Of a stretch of DNA of 64,000 nt, positions 53,153 through 61,875 are shown one piece after another (the stretch's first letter is position 1; each line of letters starts with the position of its first letter). The position numbers and the translations under genes are program-made. The notes under the pieces were generated by a model. It did no database searches. It was not told where the DNA came from and saw only the letters and a list, made by a program, of their open reading frames with translations. This stretch comes from Actinacidiphila sp965342175 (lineage in GTDB: Bacteria; Actinomycetota; Actinomycetes; Streptomycetales; Streptomycetaceae): contig NZ_CBDRBL010000012.1 in NCBI RefSeq assembly GCF_965342175.1, positions 48,517 through 112,516 of the forward strand, read 5' to 3'.

Positions 53153-53184
53153 CCTCCCCGACCTGAAGACCGGGGCATCCTCGG
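53153..53184. mobile_element. Second TnpB-end-like hairpin, likely relic or opposite end
   Basis: CCTCCCC-N2-CCTGAAG-N3-GGGG-N2-TCCT resembles the sequence at 51661-51692 at 23 of 32 positions in the same orientation. It may mark the other boundary of the element or a solo end of an older one. Confidence 0.4.
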
Positions 53185-53331
53185 AGGCAACCGGTGACGG
53201 ATCCGCGCGGTCCGCCTCAGCCGAGGCGAAGCGGCCGGTTCTGCCGCTCGGTGTCCTGCCTCACCCTGCCGAGCCGGCCACCGCCGGCCGACCCGGTCAC
53301 GTCGGCGCCGGTCGTCCGGGCGGCGAGGACG

Positions 53332-54159
53332 TCAGGGCTTGCGCAGGTCCAGCGGCGGCCGCACGGGCGCCTCGGGCTCCGGTCGCGGCTCCGGGTCCTC
53401 GCGCGAGCGCTCCGGGTCGTCCTGCGGCGGCATCAGGGACCGCGCCAGAAGGGTCCCTCCGGCCACCGCGCCCGGCATGAGCACGACGGAGACCAGCGGT
53501 ACCAGGAAGCACAGGGTCAGCGGCACCCCGAACCCGAGCGTGAGCGCCATCCGCCCGCGCAGCACGCGCATCCGCTCCCGCAGCGGCACCTCCCGGCGCT
53601 GGAAGGCCACGCCGCTGAGTTCGAGGGCGAGGAAGTACCCGGAGACGCAGAAGCCGAACACGGGGACGACGGTCTGGCCGACGACGGGGATGAAGCCGGC
53701 GGCGAAGAGCAGGACGCTCCAGGCCGCGACCCGGACCAGCACCCGCAAACTGTCCCGGGCGGAGCGCAGCAGATCGCGCCACAGCGGGACCTCGGGCGCG
53801 TCCGGGGCGCCGCCCTCGGAGACGTCGACCCGCTCGGCGAGGGACTCGTAGAAGGGCTGGCCGACCAGGAGGGTCACCGCGGTGAAGGAGATCACCGACA
53901 GCAGCAGGCCGCCGCCGAAGACGACCGCGGTGAGCAGCCCGCGGAACAAGCCGCGCCAAGGCGAGTCCCAGGCGTCGGCGAAGGGCGTGGCCCAGGCGGC
54001 GGCGTCGTCGGCCCAGAAGGCGAGGCCGACCAGTGCCGCCGCGTAGCCGACGAAGGTGATCAGCGCGGGCAGTAGCCCGAAGCCGAACCAGCGTCCGTGC
54101 CGCAGCACCCATCGCTGGCCGTCCACGAAGAGCCGTATACCGGCGGCGAGATCTCGCAT
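53332..54159 (-). CDS. EI24 (CysZ-like) domain membrane protein
   Basis: A 275-residue protein with four to five membrane segments: GLLPALITFVGYAAALVGLAF, LLTAVVFGGGLLLSVISFTAV, VAAWSVLLFAAGFIPVVGQT and LGFGVPLTLCFLVPLVSVVL. VGQPFYESLAERVD is the EI24 signature. A Pro/Glu/Arg-rich cytosolic tail ends it. In bacteria CysZ relatives conduct sulfate; in actinobacteria the function is not settled. The ATG at 54159 lacks a ribosome site but TACCCT is six bases upstream, so the gene may be leaderless. Confidence 0.85.
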   Translation of the reverse strand: MRDLAAGIRLFVDGQRWVLRHGRWFGFGLLPALITFVGYAAALVGLAFWADDAAAWATPFADAWDSPWRGLFRGLLTAVVFGGGLLLSVISFTAVTLLVGQPFYESLAERVDVSEGGAPDAPEVPLWRDLLRSARDSLRVLVRVAAWSVLLFAAGFIPVVGQTVVPVFGFCVSGYFLALELSGVAFQRREVPLRERMRVLRGRMALTLGFGVPLTLCFLVPLVSVVLMPGAVAGGTLLARSLMPPQDDPERSREDPEPRPEPEAPVRPPLDLRKP

Positions 54160-54194
54160 GCGCGACAGGGTATGCGAACCGCGAGCCGTACGGT

Positions 54195-54743
54195 TCAGAC
54201 CATGACCTCGCAGTCGCGGGCGCCCGAGAGGTCCGGGTCGAACAGGCAGACGTCCGAGCCGGTGTCACCGGTGACGACTCCGGTGCCGGCGGTGTCCTCG
54301 GCCCGCAGGAAGAGCACGTCGTCGCCCGGCCCGCCGCTGACGATGCCGGAGTTGGCGTCGGCGTCGCCGATCAGGTCGACCAGGTCGCCGCCGGCGCCTC
54401 CCGCGACGCGCCCGCTGTTCCCGCCGTTGATCTCGATCATGTCGGCCCCGTCGCCGCCGTCGACGCTCCCCGCGTTGCCGCCGCGGACGGTGATGACGTC
54501 GATGCCGCCGCCCCCGGCGACCACCACCCCGGCGGGGACGCCGTACGGGCAGTCGATCTCGTCGAAACCCTGGCCGCCGGTGACGGCGCTTCCGGCGACC
54601 GGCCGGCCGTTCACCGTGCAGTCGGCGACAGCGGGTGCGGGCGGTTCGCCGGCCCGCGCGGAGCCGCTCGGGATCATGGACGACCCGGCCAGGAGGAGTG
54701 CCGCGCCTGCCAGGAACGGACGGATGCGCTTGCGTACGGTCAA
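54195..54743 (-). CDS. Secreted Gly/Asp-rich repeat protein
   Basis: A 182-residue exported protein of unknown function. The signal peptide is RKRIRPFLAGAALLLAG, with cleavage near SARAGE. The mature chain has GG-x-G-x-D-x-I/V motifs every 15-20 residues (GGQGFDEIDC, GGGGIDVITV, GGDGADMIEI, GGAGGDLVDL, GGPGDDVLFL) that resemble calcium-binding beta-roll or parallel beta-helix repeats. Two Cys pairs are possible. The TTG start at 54743 is chosen because AGGAG lies five bases before it. Confidence 0.65.
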   Translation of the reverse strand: MTVRKRIRPFLAGAALLLAGSSMIPSGSARAGEPPAPAVADCTVNGRPVAGSAVTGGQGFDEIDCPYGVPAGVVVAGGGGIDVITVRGGNAGSVDGGDGADMIEINGGNSGRVAGGAGGDLVDLIGDADANSGIVSGGPGDDVLFLRAEDTAGTGVVTGDTGSDVCLFDPDLSGARDCEVMV

Positions 54744-55323
54744 CGCGGCTCCTGGGGGTGGGCGCCTTGGAGAGCGGTGCGGTTGGCACGAGCGTCGTGT
54801 CCTGGCCCGCGGCCCGCAATCGGACGGGGTCCGCCCGGGGGACCGCACCGCACGGAAGCTGACTCATCGTCACCGAGCGGCCGCCGGTACCGGGTCGGCG
54901 GTGTGCGCCCGCAGAACGGGACGGCGCCCTTCCTCGCCGCGGTGGACGCCCGAAGCGGCGGTGGCGCCGGTCCGCGCGTACGGAACCGGGGCCGGCGGCG
55001 CGGGCCGGCTCGGCGGGCCCGTACCCCGGAGAGGCTGTCAGGGACCTCCCCGGGGCGTATGGGGTCAGCCCCCCGGCCACCGGCAGATGCGGCGGCCGAC
55101 GGGGCTGTGCGGGACCTCGCCGTCTACGTACCCGCGACAGCGCGCCGCTTACCCTCCGAGGGGCCCGGATCTGCGCCGAGCGGCACGCCGGCGCGATACG
55201 GGCCCGCGTCGAAGGGGCCATGGGGACGGCCGGCGGCGTGCGTTCCGGCCGCGGAGCGGGCGTTCGGCCACCTGCGGCTCCGGCCCTCTCTCCGCTCCCG
55301 TTGCCGTCACCGTCCGCCCCGCC
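54744..55323. other. 580-bp region without a supported gene
   Basis: Frames through this stretch have Arg/Pro-rich shadow composition and no ribosome sites. It presumably holds the promoter of the secreted repeat protein. No strong hairpin was found after the oxidoreductase stop at 55324. Confidence 0.5.
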
Positions 55324-56331
55324 CTACTCCGGCAGACGCACCAGCATCTTCCCGATGTTGTCGCCGCGCAGGACCCCGAGGAAGGCATCCAGGTTCTTCT
55401 CGATGCCGTCGACGACGGTCTCGCGGTAGCGCAGCTTGCCCTCCCGGATCCAGCCGCCGACCTCCTCGACGAACAGCGGCTGGAGATCGTAGTGGTCGCC
55501 GACGAGGAATCCCTCGATGCGCAGCCGGTTCTGGATGAGCCGGAACAGGTTGCGGGGGCCCGGGGCGGGCTCGGTGGCGTTGTAGTGGGCGATCATCCCG
55601 CAGACGGCGACCCGGCCGCGGAGGTTGAGGGCGCCGATGGCCGCCTCGAGGTGCTCACCGCCCACGTTGTCGAAATAGACGTCGATGCCCTCGGGCGCGG
55701 CCGCCGCGAGTTGCTCGGCCACGGGGCCGTTCTTGTAGTTGAAGGTGGCGTCAAAGCCGTACTCCTCGCGCAGGAGCGCGACCTTCTCGTCCGAGCCGGC
55801 GCTGCCGATCACCCGTGCGGCGCCCTTGAGCTTGGCGATCTGGCCGACCTGGCTGCCGACCGCACCGGCCGCGCCGGAGACGAAGACCGTGTCGCCCTCC
55901 TTGAGGGCGGCGACGCGGAGCAGACCCGCGTAGGCGGTGAGACCGGTCATCCCGAGCACGCCCAGGTAGCTGCTCAGCGGGGCGAGGCCGGGGTCGACCT
56001 TGACCGCGCTCTTCGCCTTGACCAGGGCGTACTCGCGCCAGCCGAGGAAGTGCAGCACGTGGTCGCCGGGGGCGAAGTCCTCGGCACCGGAGGCGACGAC
56101 CCGGCCGACCGCGCCGCCCTGCATGGGCTCGTCCAGCCCGTACGGCTCCGCGTACGACTTGGCGTCGTTCATTCTGCCGCGCATGTAGGGGTCGACCGAG
56201 ACGAAGAGATTGCGCACGAGGATCTCCCCCGGCCCGGGCGCGGGGACCTCGGTCTCACGCAGTGCGAAGTCCTCCGGCTGCGGCCACCCGTGAGGACGGG
56301 CGACCAGGTGCCATTCGCGACTCTTGGGCAT
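55324..56331 (-). CDS. NADP-dependent MDR oxidoreductase (PTGR/leukotriene B4 dehydrogenase-like)
   Basis: A 335-residue zinc-free medium-chain reductase. SVDPYMRGRMNDA is the family marker, followed by MTGLTAYAGLLRVA and the NADP-binding VFVSGAAGAVGSQVGQIAK; GFDATFNYKN and VYFDNVGGEHLEAAI follow. It reduces alkenals or enones with NADPH in the cytosol, typically for detoxification. GGAGG precedes the ATG with eight bases between. Upstream AAACTTTTGATTCTCAAG has an unusual AT content and may be its promoter or an operator. Confidence 0.9.
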   Translation of the reverse strand: MPKSREWHLVARPHGWPQPEDFALRETEVPAPGPGEILVRNLFVSVDPYMRGRMNDAKSYAEPYGLDEPMQGGAVGRVVASGAEDFAPGDHVLHFLGWREYALVKAKSAVKVDPGLAPLSSYLGVLGMTGLTAYAGLLRVAALKEGDTVFVSGAAGAVGSQVGQIAKLKGAARVIGSAGSDEKVALLREEYGFDATFNYKNGPVAEQLAAAAPEGIDVYFDNVGGEHLEAAIGALNLRGRVAVCGMIAHYNATEPAPGPRNLFRLIQNRLRIEGFLVGDHYDLQPLFVEEVGGWIREGKLRYRETVVDGIEKNLDAFLGVLRGDNIGKMLVRLPE

Positions 56332-56531
56332 GCGGAACGCCTCCAAACTTTTGATTCTCAAGTCACCATGAGGCGGGAGATCCGAGTAAGTCAAACAGAG
56401 CGCTGTCGGCGTGTCCCCGCGCGCACCGGAGCGCCGGCGGAGGCGAGCGGCGGCCGCACCTGGAGCACGGCCGCGCAAAGGATGTGGAACGGAACGGCGG
56501 AGGATCCGGGGGGGGACGGGCACGGCGCCCG

Positions 56532-57260
56532 TCAGGTGCACCACCACAGGAAACGGTTGCACGGGGGCTTCGGCGGCGGCGTCGGGGCGACCGGCGGGGA
56601 GGCCGGCGCCGAGTGCGGCGGGGCCGCGGAGGTGGGAGAACCGCCCCCGTCGTCCTCCGGGGTGGCGCCCACGGAGGGGACGGTGGGCGTGTGGCTGACC
56701 GTGGCGGAGACCGACACCGTGGGGGACGGCGGCTTCTCGGCGCTCTCCGAGACGCTGGGCGACACGGAGGCGCTCGCACTCGCACTGGCACTCGCGGACG
56801 CCGTGGCGCCCGCGTGCTCGGGCGCCGTCGGGGCTCCGGAGGCGCCGCTGCGGGGCGAGGCGGCCGTGCCCGGGGAGGCGCCGCCGGCCGGCGAGTGCTC
56901 CGGGGCGGCCGAGTTCGCCTCCGTCACATAGCCGGCGAGCGGCAGTTCCGCCACGCTCCAGCCGACGAGCACGATCGCGGCGCCCACCAGAGTGCCGACC
57001 AGCAGCCGTGAACGGCGGCGGGCGCGGACCCGGCGGGTGCGGACCCGGCTTCCGGAGCGGCGCGGGCCCCGCTCCCCGGACTTGCGGCGCTCCGCACGGC
57101 CGCCCTCGAAGGTCCCGGTGTTCGCTCCGTCGCCGGTGGCGGGTTCCCGCCCGGGCGCGTCAGCGGGCCCCTGCTCGCTGAGCTGGTGGGCGGGCGTTCC
57201 GCACCCCGGGCAAGAGAGGGCGCCGTTGATGTGCCGTCGGCAGGCTGCGCAGTAGTCCAT
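56532..57260 (-). CDS. Zinc-ribbon, single-pass membrane protein (SCO2400-like)
   Basis: A 242-residue protein. The N-terminus MDYCAACRRHINGALSCPGC is a zinc ribbon with two C-x2-C knuckles. A basic, disordered stretch follows, then a membrane helix (LLVGTLVGAAIVLVGWSVAEL) and an outer Ser/Ala/Pro-rich region with SASASAS runs, ending in PPKPPCNRFLWWCT. This matches the Streptomyces family named after SCO2400, function unknown. The cytosolic zinc ribbon linked to an external stalk suggests signalling or anchoring. Start chosen at ATG 57260 because it gives the conserved zinc ribbon at the N-terminus. Confidence 0.75.
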   Translation of the reverse strand: MDYCAACRRHINGALSCPGCGTPAHQLSEQGPADAPGREPATGDGANTGTFEGGRAERRKSGERGPRRSGSRVRTRRVRARRRSRLLVGTLVGAAIVLVGWSVAELPLAGYVTEANSAAPEHSPAGGASPGTAASPRSGASGAPTAPEHAGATASASASASASASVSPSVSESAEKPPSPTVSVSATVSHTPTVPSVGATPEDDGGGSPTSAAPPHSAPASPPVAPTPPPKPPCNRFLWWCT

Positions 57261-57365
57261 TGCCCGGGCAGCGTATGGGACGCAGCGATACGACGTACAT
57301 ATGAGAAGCCCGTTGATCCCGTGAAACCTCTGTGAAACCTGGGACATGCGGGTTCAGGGCGGCGA

Positions 57366-58262
57366 TCAGCCCCGAATCGACCCCGAACCACCACAGGTTC
57401 CACCGCCGAACGGCACATCGGGCATCCCCTGCCCGGCCGCCGGCACCACCAGCAGCGATCCCGACAGGGGCCGCTCCGCCAGCTCCCGGGGGTCAAGACC
57501 CGTGCTCGCGGAAGTGATGTAGAGATCCGTCAGGGACGGACCGCCGAAGGCGCACGCCGTGGGCCGCCGCACCGGCACCTCCACCACCCGGTCCAGCTCG
57601 CCCCGCGGGGTGTAGCGGCGGACGGCCGCCCCGTCCCACAGGGCCACCCAGACGCAGCCCTCGGCGTCCACGGTGAGCCCGTCCGGGACTCCCGCGGACT
57701 CCTCGACGACGGCGAACGGCCGTCGCTCGCGCACGAGTCCGGTGTCGCGGTCGACGTCGAACACGTCGATGCGCCGGGTCGGGCTGTCCACGTAGTACAT
57801 CAGGGAGCCGTCCGGGCTCCAGTCGGTGCCGTTGCTGACGGTCACGTCGTCCAGCACCGGCACGACCGTGCCGTCCGGCGCGATCCGGCGCAGGGTGCCG
57901 CCGCCGGGCGCCTCGTCGTAGCGCATGGTGCCGGCCCACAGGGTGCCGGCGGCGTCCACGGCGGCGTCGTTGCCCCGCCGCCCGGGGACGGGGTCGCGGT
58001 GCAGCCAGCGGAAGGCGCCGTCCGCGTCGTACAGTCCCACCCCGTCGCGCAGGTTGACCACCACGCCGCCGCCCGCGCGCGGCTTGGCGGCGCCGACGTG
58101 CTGCTCGGTCGCCATCACGGTGTCGCCTCCGCCGGCCGGGTCGTACCAGTGCACCCGGGAGGCGAGGATGTCCACCCACAGCAACCGCGCGGCGACCGGG
58201 TCCCAGGTGGGGCCCTCACCGAGCCGCGCCCCGGCCTTCAGGGCCAGTTCGACGGCGCTCAC
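57366..58262 (-). CDS. SMP-30/gluconolactonase family lactonase
   Basis: A 298-residue six-bladed propeller. Metal ligands are visible: Glu in RLGEGPTWDP, Asn in VSNGTDWSPDG and Asp in GVPDGLTVDAEG. It hydrolyses sugar lactones to aldonic acids, or a related lactone. The GTG start overlaps the iclR stop as GTGA, so the regulator and enzyme are co-translated. The product type (aldonic acid) is what the enolase-superfamily dehydratase at 39507 would consume, and both promoters share a motif. Confidence 0.88.
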   Translation of the reverse strand: MSAVELALKAGARLGEGPTWDPVAARLLWVDILASRVHWYDPAGGGDTVMATEQHVGAAKPRAGGGVVVNLRDGVGLYDADGAFRWLHRDPVPGRRGNDAAVDAAGTLWAGTMRYDEAPGGGTLRRIAPDGTVVPVLDDVTVSNGTDWSPDGSLMYYVDSPTRRIDVFDVDRDTGLVRERRPFAVVEESAGVPDGLTVDAEGCVWVALWDGAAVRRYTPRGELDRVVEVPVRRPTACAFGGPSLTDLYITSASTGLDPRELAERPLSGSLLVVPAAGQGMPDVPFGGGTCGGSGSIRG

Positions 58263-59035
58263 CGCGCACCGCCCCGGTAGCCGAGACGCTCGGACAGGTC
58301 GGCCGCGCCCTTGACGGCGAGTTCCTCCAGCTCCACCCGGCGCTCCTCGCTCCAGCGGATCATCGGCACCGAAATGCTGAGCGCGGCCACCACCCGCCCC
58401 GCCGAGTCGCGGACCGGGGCGGCGACGCACGAGACGTCGGGGTTGGACTCGCGCCGCTCGACGGCGACGCCCCGCTCGCGCACCGCGTCCAGTTGGCGCC
58501 GCAGTTCGCCGGCCGTGGTGATGCTGTGCTCGGTCATCGCCTTCAGCGGGCCGTCGCCCGGCAGGCGTTCGTCGAGGTCGTCCGGCGGCAGCGAGGCCAG
58601 CAGCATCTTGCCCACGGAGGTGCAGTGCGCGGGCAGCCGCCGCCCGGCGGCCGACACCATCCGCACCGCGTGGGTGCTGTCCACCTTGGCGATGTAGATG
58701 ACGTCGGCGCCCTCCAGGATCGCCACATGCACCGTCTCGTCGCAGGTCTCCGCGACCGCACGGGCCACCTGCTGGCCCTCGGCGGCGAGGTCGAGCTGCT
58801 CCGCGTAGCGGCTGCCCAGCTGGTACGTGCGCACGCCGAGGCGGTAGCGGCCCGGCTGGCCGGCCTGCGGCACCAGATAGCTGCGCGCGGCGAGGGTCGT
58901 CACCAGCTCGTGCACGGTGGTGCGCGGCAGACCGAGCCTGCGGGTGATCTCGGGCGCGGACATCGTGCCGTCGCCTTCGAGGAAGAGCTCCAGGATGTCC
59001 AGGGCTCTGGTCACGGCGGGTACGAGACGTCCCAT
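58259..59035 (-). CDS. IclR family transcriptional regulator
   Basis: A 258-residue regulator. The winged HTH is RALDILELFLEGDGTMSAPE, then ITRRLGLPRTTVHELVTTLA. The C-terminal effector domain includes CTSVGKMLLASLP and SCVAAPVRDSAGRVVAALSI, as in sugar-acid or aromatic-acid sensing IclR members. The ATG at 59035 has GGAGAGAG upstream. It heads the operon with SMP-30 and probably binds the motif at 59060 in its own promoter. Confidence 0.9.
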   Translation of the reverse strand: MGRLVPAVTRALDILELFLEGDGTMSAPEITRRLGLPRTTVHELVTTLAARSYLVPQAGQPGRYRLGVRTYQLGSRYAEQLDLAAEGQQVARAVAETCDETVHVAILEGADVIYIAKVDSTHAVRMVSAAGRRLPAHCTSVGKMLLASLPPDDLDERLPGDGPLKAMTEHSITTAGELRRQLDAVRERGVAVERRESNPDVSCVAAPVRDSAGRVVAALSISVPMIRWSEERRVELEELAVKGAADLSERLGYRGGAR

Positions 59036-59059
59036 CTCTGCTCGCTCTCTCCGGCACCT

Positions 59060-59096
59060 GTTCGATATTTCGCATAGCGATCGGTATCGCGAACAC
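59060..59096. promoter_or_regulatory. Shared operator-like motif, copy 3 (iclR promoter)
   Basis: On the reverse strand CGAAATATCGAAC (59060-59072) matches CGAAATCTCGAAC at the dehydratase promoter at 12 of 13 positions. An additional GTTCGCGATA half (59085-59094, reverse strand) gives an inverted arrangement. Located 25 bp before the iclR start. Confidence 0.55.
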
Positions 59097-59277
59097 AGCC
59101 TATCCGCGCCGGGTAAAGCGGGCAACGCTCGCACACACGCCACGCCGATTGTCGGCTTGTCGGACAAGTCTAGGGCCGTTTGCTACTTTCTCAGTGCCCA
59201 TCAGGGCTTTTGTCCTGACTCGCACCTTCCGGTGATTCCTTCACCTCTCTCCTCCTCCCTCCTCCTACGGGGTCGCC

Positions 59278-61179
59278 GTGACGATCACGCCCAGCAGCAT
59301 GCGCAAGACGCCCGCCCGGACCGGCGGGCTCGTCCCCTCACCGGCCACCGGCGACGACGGCCGGTCGGCGCCGGACACCGGCGCTCCCCGCCCCCACGAC
59401 TACGCGCGCCACGGCACACTTGCCGGAGCTCTCAGCGACCCGCCGCGGCCAGGAGTCCTGTACCGGGTCAGGTACCGCTCCCTGATCTACCGCGAGGGCC
59501 ACCGGGCCCGCACCCGGCTGCTGCTCGTCGCGGCTCCCCTGGCCGCGCTGGGTGTGCCGGCCTGGCTGCTGCAGCCGCGTCACTGGACGGCACTCGAGTC
59601 CGTGCCGCAGTGGGCGTACGCCGCCGACGTCGCGGTGCTGGTCTGCCTCGGGCTCGTCGGGCTCTGCCGACTGGTCGCCGCCGCCTCCCACGCCCACGCC
59701 GCCCTGGTCGCCCGCGACCCGGTCCCGGTCGCCCCGGTACCGGGCACTCGGGTGGCCCTGCTGGCCTCAGCCCCGGCCGGGGAGTCCCTGGCCGCGGTGC
59801 GGGCCACCCTGGAAGGCGCCGTGCGCGTACGGCACGACGGCCCGCTCGACGTATGGGTGCTGGACGCGGAGGGCGACCCGCAGGTCCGGGAACTCTGCGA
59901 GACGCTGGGCGTGCGGCACTTCACCCGCAAGGGCGTCGAACGCTGGAACCGGCCCGAGGGCCCCTTCCGCGCCGGCACCCGGCACGGCGACCACAACGCC
60001 TGGCTCGACGCCCACGGCGACGCCTACGAGTTCACCGCCTGCGTCGACGCCGGACAGATCCCGCTGCCCAACTACCTCGAGCGGACGCTCGGTTACTTCC
60101 GCGACCCGGACATCGCGTTCGTCGTCGGCCCGCAGGTCCACGGCGACCACGGCACGGTCGTGACCAGGGCCGCCGAGAGCCACCGCCTGCTCGTCGACGC
60201 GTCCGTCCAGCGGGCCGCCAACCGCTACGGCTCCGCCCTGTTCACCGGCACCACGAACGCCGTCCGGGTCTCGGCGCTGCGACAGGCCGGCGGGCTCTAC
60301 GACTCCGCCGCCGGCGACCTGGCCACCGGGCTGGCGATCCACAGCCGCCGCAATCCCGTCACCGGCCGCACCTGGCGCTCGGTGCACACCCCGGACGTGG
60401 TGGCCGTCGGCGGCGGACCGTCCTCCTGGGCCGACTTCTTCGCCCTGCAGCGGAGCCGGAGCCGCGGCGCCTGCGAGTCCCTCCTGCGCCAGTTCTGGAA
60501 GGCCCCGTGGAAGCTGCGCCCCGGCAGCCTGCTCACCTACACGCTGGCTGCCACCCGCTACCCCCTCGCGGGGCTCGGCTGGCTCGTCACCGTGCTCGCC
60601 TGCGTCCTCCTCCTGCTGGTGGGCGCCCCCGGGGCCGCCTTCGACCCCGCGGTGTGGCTGGCCCTCCACGGCACCGCCGCCGCGTTCCGGATCGCCCTCT
60701 GCCTGGGCATCCGCGGACGCAACGTCAGCCCCCACCGGCCGAGGGGCTGCTCCGGAGCCGCCGGGGCGGCGGTGTCCGCGCTGGCGGCCCCGCTCCACCT
60801 GACCGCCCTCGGCGGGGCACTGCTGCGGCGCACGCCGCGCAGGAACGCCGGGACCGGCCCGGCCCGCCCGGACCGGCTCGCCGCCTTCGGGGTCCCCCTG
60901 CTGTGGGCGGCCCTGCTCGCCGGTGCGCTGTTCGCCGCGTTCCCCCTCGGCCACGCCGACCCGGCGCCCCTCGCCTGGGCGGCGGCCATGCTGCTGACCA
61001 CCCCGGCCCCGCTGCTGGCCCGGCAGTCCGGTGTGCCGCGGCGCCGGGCCGCGGTGGCCGCGTCGGCCGCGTCGGCCGCACGGGAGGTCCGGCACAGGGG
61101 CAGGGGCCGGCACCGCGCGCCCCGGCGACGCGCCACCACCCGGATCGCCGCGATGCGCCGGCACCTGGTGCGGCGCTGA
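59278..61179 (+). CDS. Membrane glycosyltransferase, GT2/cellulose synthase-like
   Basis: A 633-residue protein: two N-terminal helices (LLLVAAPLAALGVPAWLL; VAVLVCLGLVGLCRLVAAA), a GT-A domain (VWVLDAEGDPQVRELCE, FTACVDAGQIPLPNYLERTL as the D-x-D-like site, DLATGLAIHSR as the TED-like acidic site, and ALQRSRSRGACES in the place of QxxRW), then five or six C-terminal helices and a basic tail. It should polymerise or transfer sugars at the membrane. Substituted DAG and QRSRS motifs indicate a divergent member. GTG 59278 follows GGGGTC. Confidence 0.75.
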   Translation: MTITPSSMRKTPARTGGLVPSPATGDDGRSAPDTGAPRPHDYARHGTLAGALSDPPRPGVLYRVRYRSLIYREGHRARTRLLLVAAPLAALGVPAWLLQPRHWTALESVPQWAYAADVAVLVCLGLVGLCRLVAAASHAHAALVARDPVPVAPVPGTRVALLASAPAGESLAAVRATLEGAVRVRHDGPLDVWVLDAEGDPQVRELCETLGVRHFTRKGVERWNRPEGPFRAGTRHGDHNAWLDAHGDAYEFTACVDAGQIPLPNYLERTLGYFRDPDIAFVVGPQVHGDHGTVVTRAAESHRLLVDASVQRAANRYGSALFTGTTNAVRVSALRQAGGLYDSAAGDLATGLAIHSRRNPVTGRTWRSVHTPDVVAVGGGPSSWADFFALQRSRSRGACESLLRQFWKAPWKLRPGSLLTYTLAATRYPLAGLGWLVTVLACVLLLLVGAPGAAFDPAVWLALHGTAAAFRIALCLGIRGRNVSPHRPRGCSGAAGAAVSALAAPLHLTALGGALLRRTPRRNAGTGPARPDRLAAFGVPLLWAALLAGALFAAFPLGHADPAPLAWAAAMLLTTPAPLLARQSGVPRRRAAVAASAASAAREVRHRGRGRHRAPRRRATTRIAAMRRHLVRR

Positions 61180-61449
61180 AGGGCCGGGTCGCGTACGGAG
61201 CGGCCGACGCGGCGTCAGGGCGATGGAGAAGCCCGTCCACGCGACCTGACCTACCGTCACCGCGGCGCCTCCTTGCCCGTTCCCCTCGTCCTGCGGAAAC
61301 CCGAACGCCAGTCCCGGAGGGCGGGGCTGACGATCGACCACGCACTGCGCCATCCGGTAGCACTATCCGGGTGATAGTGCACATTCATGGACAAATTGGG
61401 TAGTTATGAGATCAAGACCTCTGGTCCGTCCAGTCCGAAAGGAACAGAA
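61180..61449. other. Intergenic region upstream of the first chaplin gene
   Basis: These 270 bp hold no supported gene. The last 100 bp are AT-richer (GATAGTGCACATTCATGG), which suggests the chaplin promoter. Confidence 0.4.
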
Positions 61450-61815
61450 GTGAAGCGTTTCTCCAAGGCCGTCGCCCTGACGGCCGCCACCGGTGCCCTC
61501 GTCCTCGGTTCCGCCACCACCGCCCTCGCCGAGGGCTGGGACGGCGGCGGCAAGGGCTACGGAAAGGGCCACGGCAAGGGTTACGGCCACAGCAAGGGCT
61601 ACGAGAAGGGCTACGGAAGGGGCTACGGCTTCGACACCTTCGGCTTCGGCCGCGGCGGCGCCAACGCCAGCGCTCTCGCCTTCGGCTCCCCCGGCTTCCT
61701 GAGCGGCAACGTCGTCCAGGTGCCGATCAACGTTCCGATCAACGTCTGCGGCAACGGCCTGAACGGGCTCGGCCTGCTCAACCCCGTCGCGGGCAACGTC
61801 TGCATCAACGGCTGA
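61450..61815 (+). CDS. Chaplin-family protein with Gly/Lys/Tyr-rich insert
   Basis: A 121-residue secreted protein. The signal peptide is KRFSKAVALTAATGALVLGS, with cleavage after TALAEG or nearby. The C-terminal ~40 residues are one chaplin domain: GSPGFLSGNVVQVPINVPIN with NVCGN and GNVCING, the two cysteines forming the usual intramolecular disulfide. Chaplins assemble into amyloid-like rodlets that make aerial hyphae hydrophobic. Between signal and chaplin domain lies an unusual GKGYGKGHGKGYG-type tract of about 30 residues, absent from short chaplins. AAAGGAA lies before GTG 61450. Confidence 0.88.
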   Translation: MKRFSKAVALTAATGALVLGSATTALAEGWDGGGKGYGKGHGKGYGHSKGYEKGYGRGYGFDTFGFGRGGANASALAFGSPGFLSGNVVQVPINVPINVCGNGLNGLGLLNPVAGNVCING

Positions 61816-61835
61816 CGCGGACCGTCCCATCTCCC

Positions 61836-61869
61836 GGGGCCGCCGGAGGGCACTCCCTCCGGCGGCCCC
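61836..61869. terminator. Bidirectional terminator between chaplin and subtilase genes
   Basis: Perfect 15-bp arms (61836-61850 and 61855-61869), loop CACT, between the convergent stops at 61815 and 61876. Confidence 0.92.
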
Positions 61870-61875
61870 GCCATG

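Noticed and set aside
54744..55323. Possible small genes in the gap after the secreted repeat protein
   Set aside because: All candidate frames have shadow composition and no start signals.
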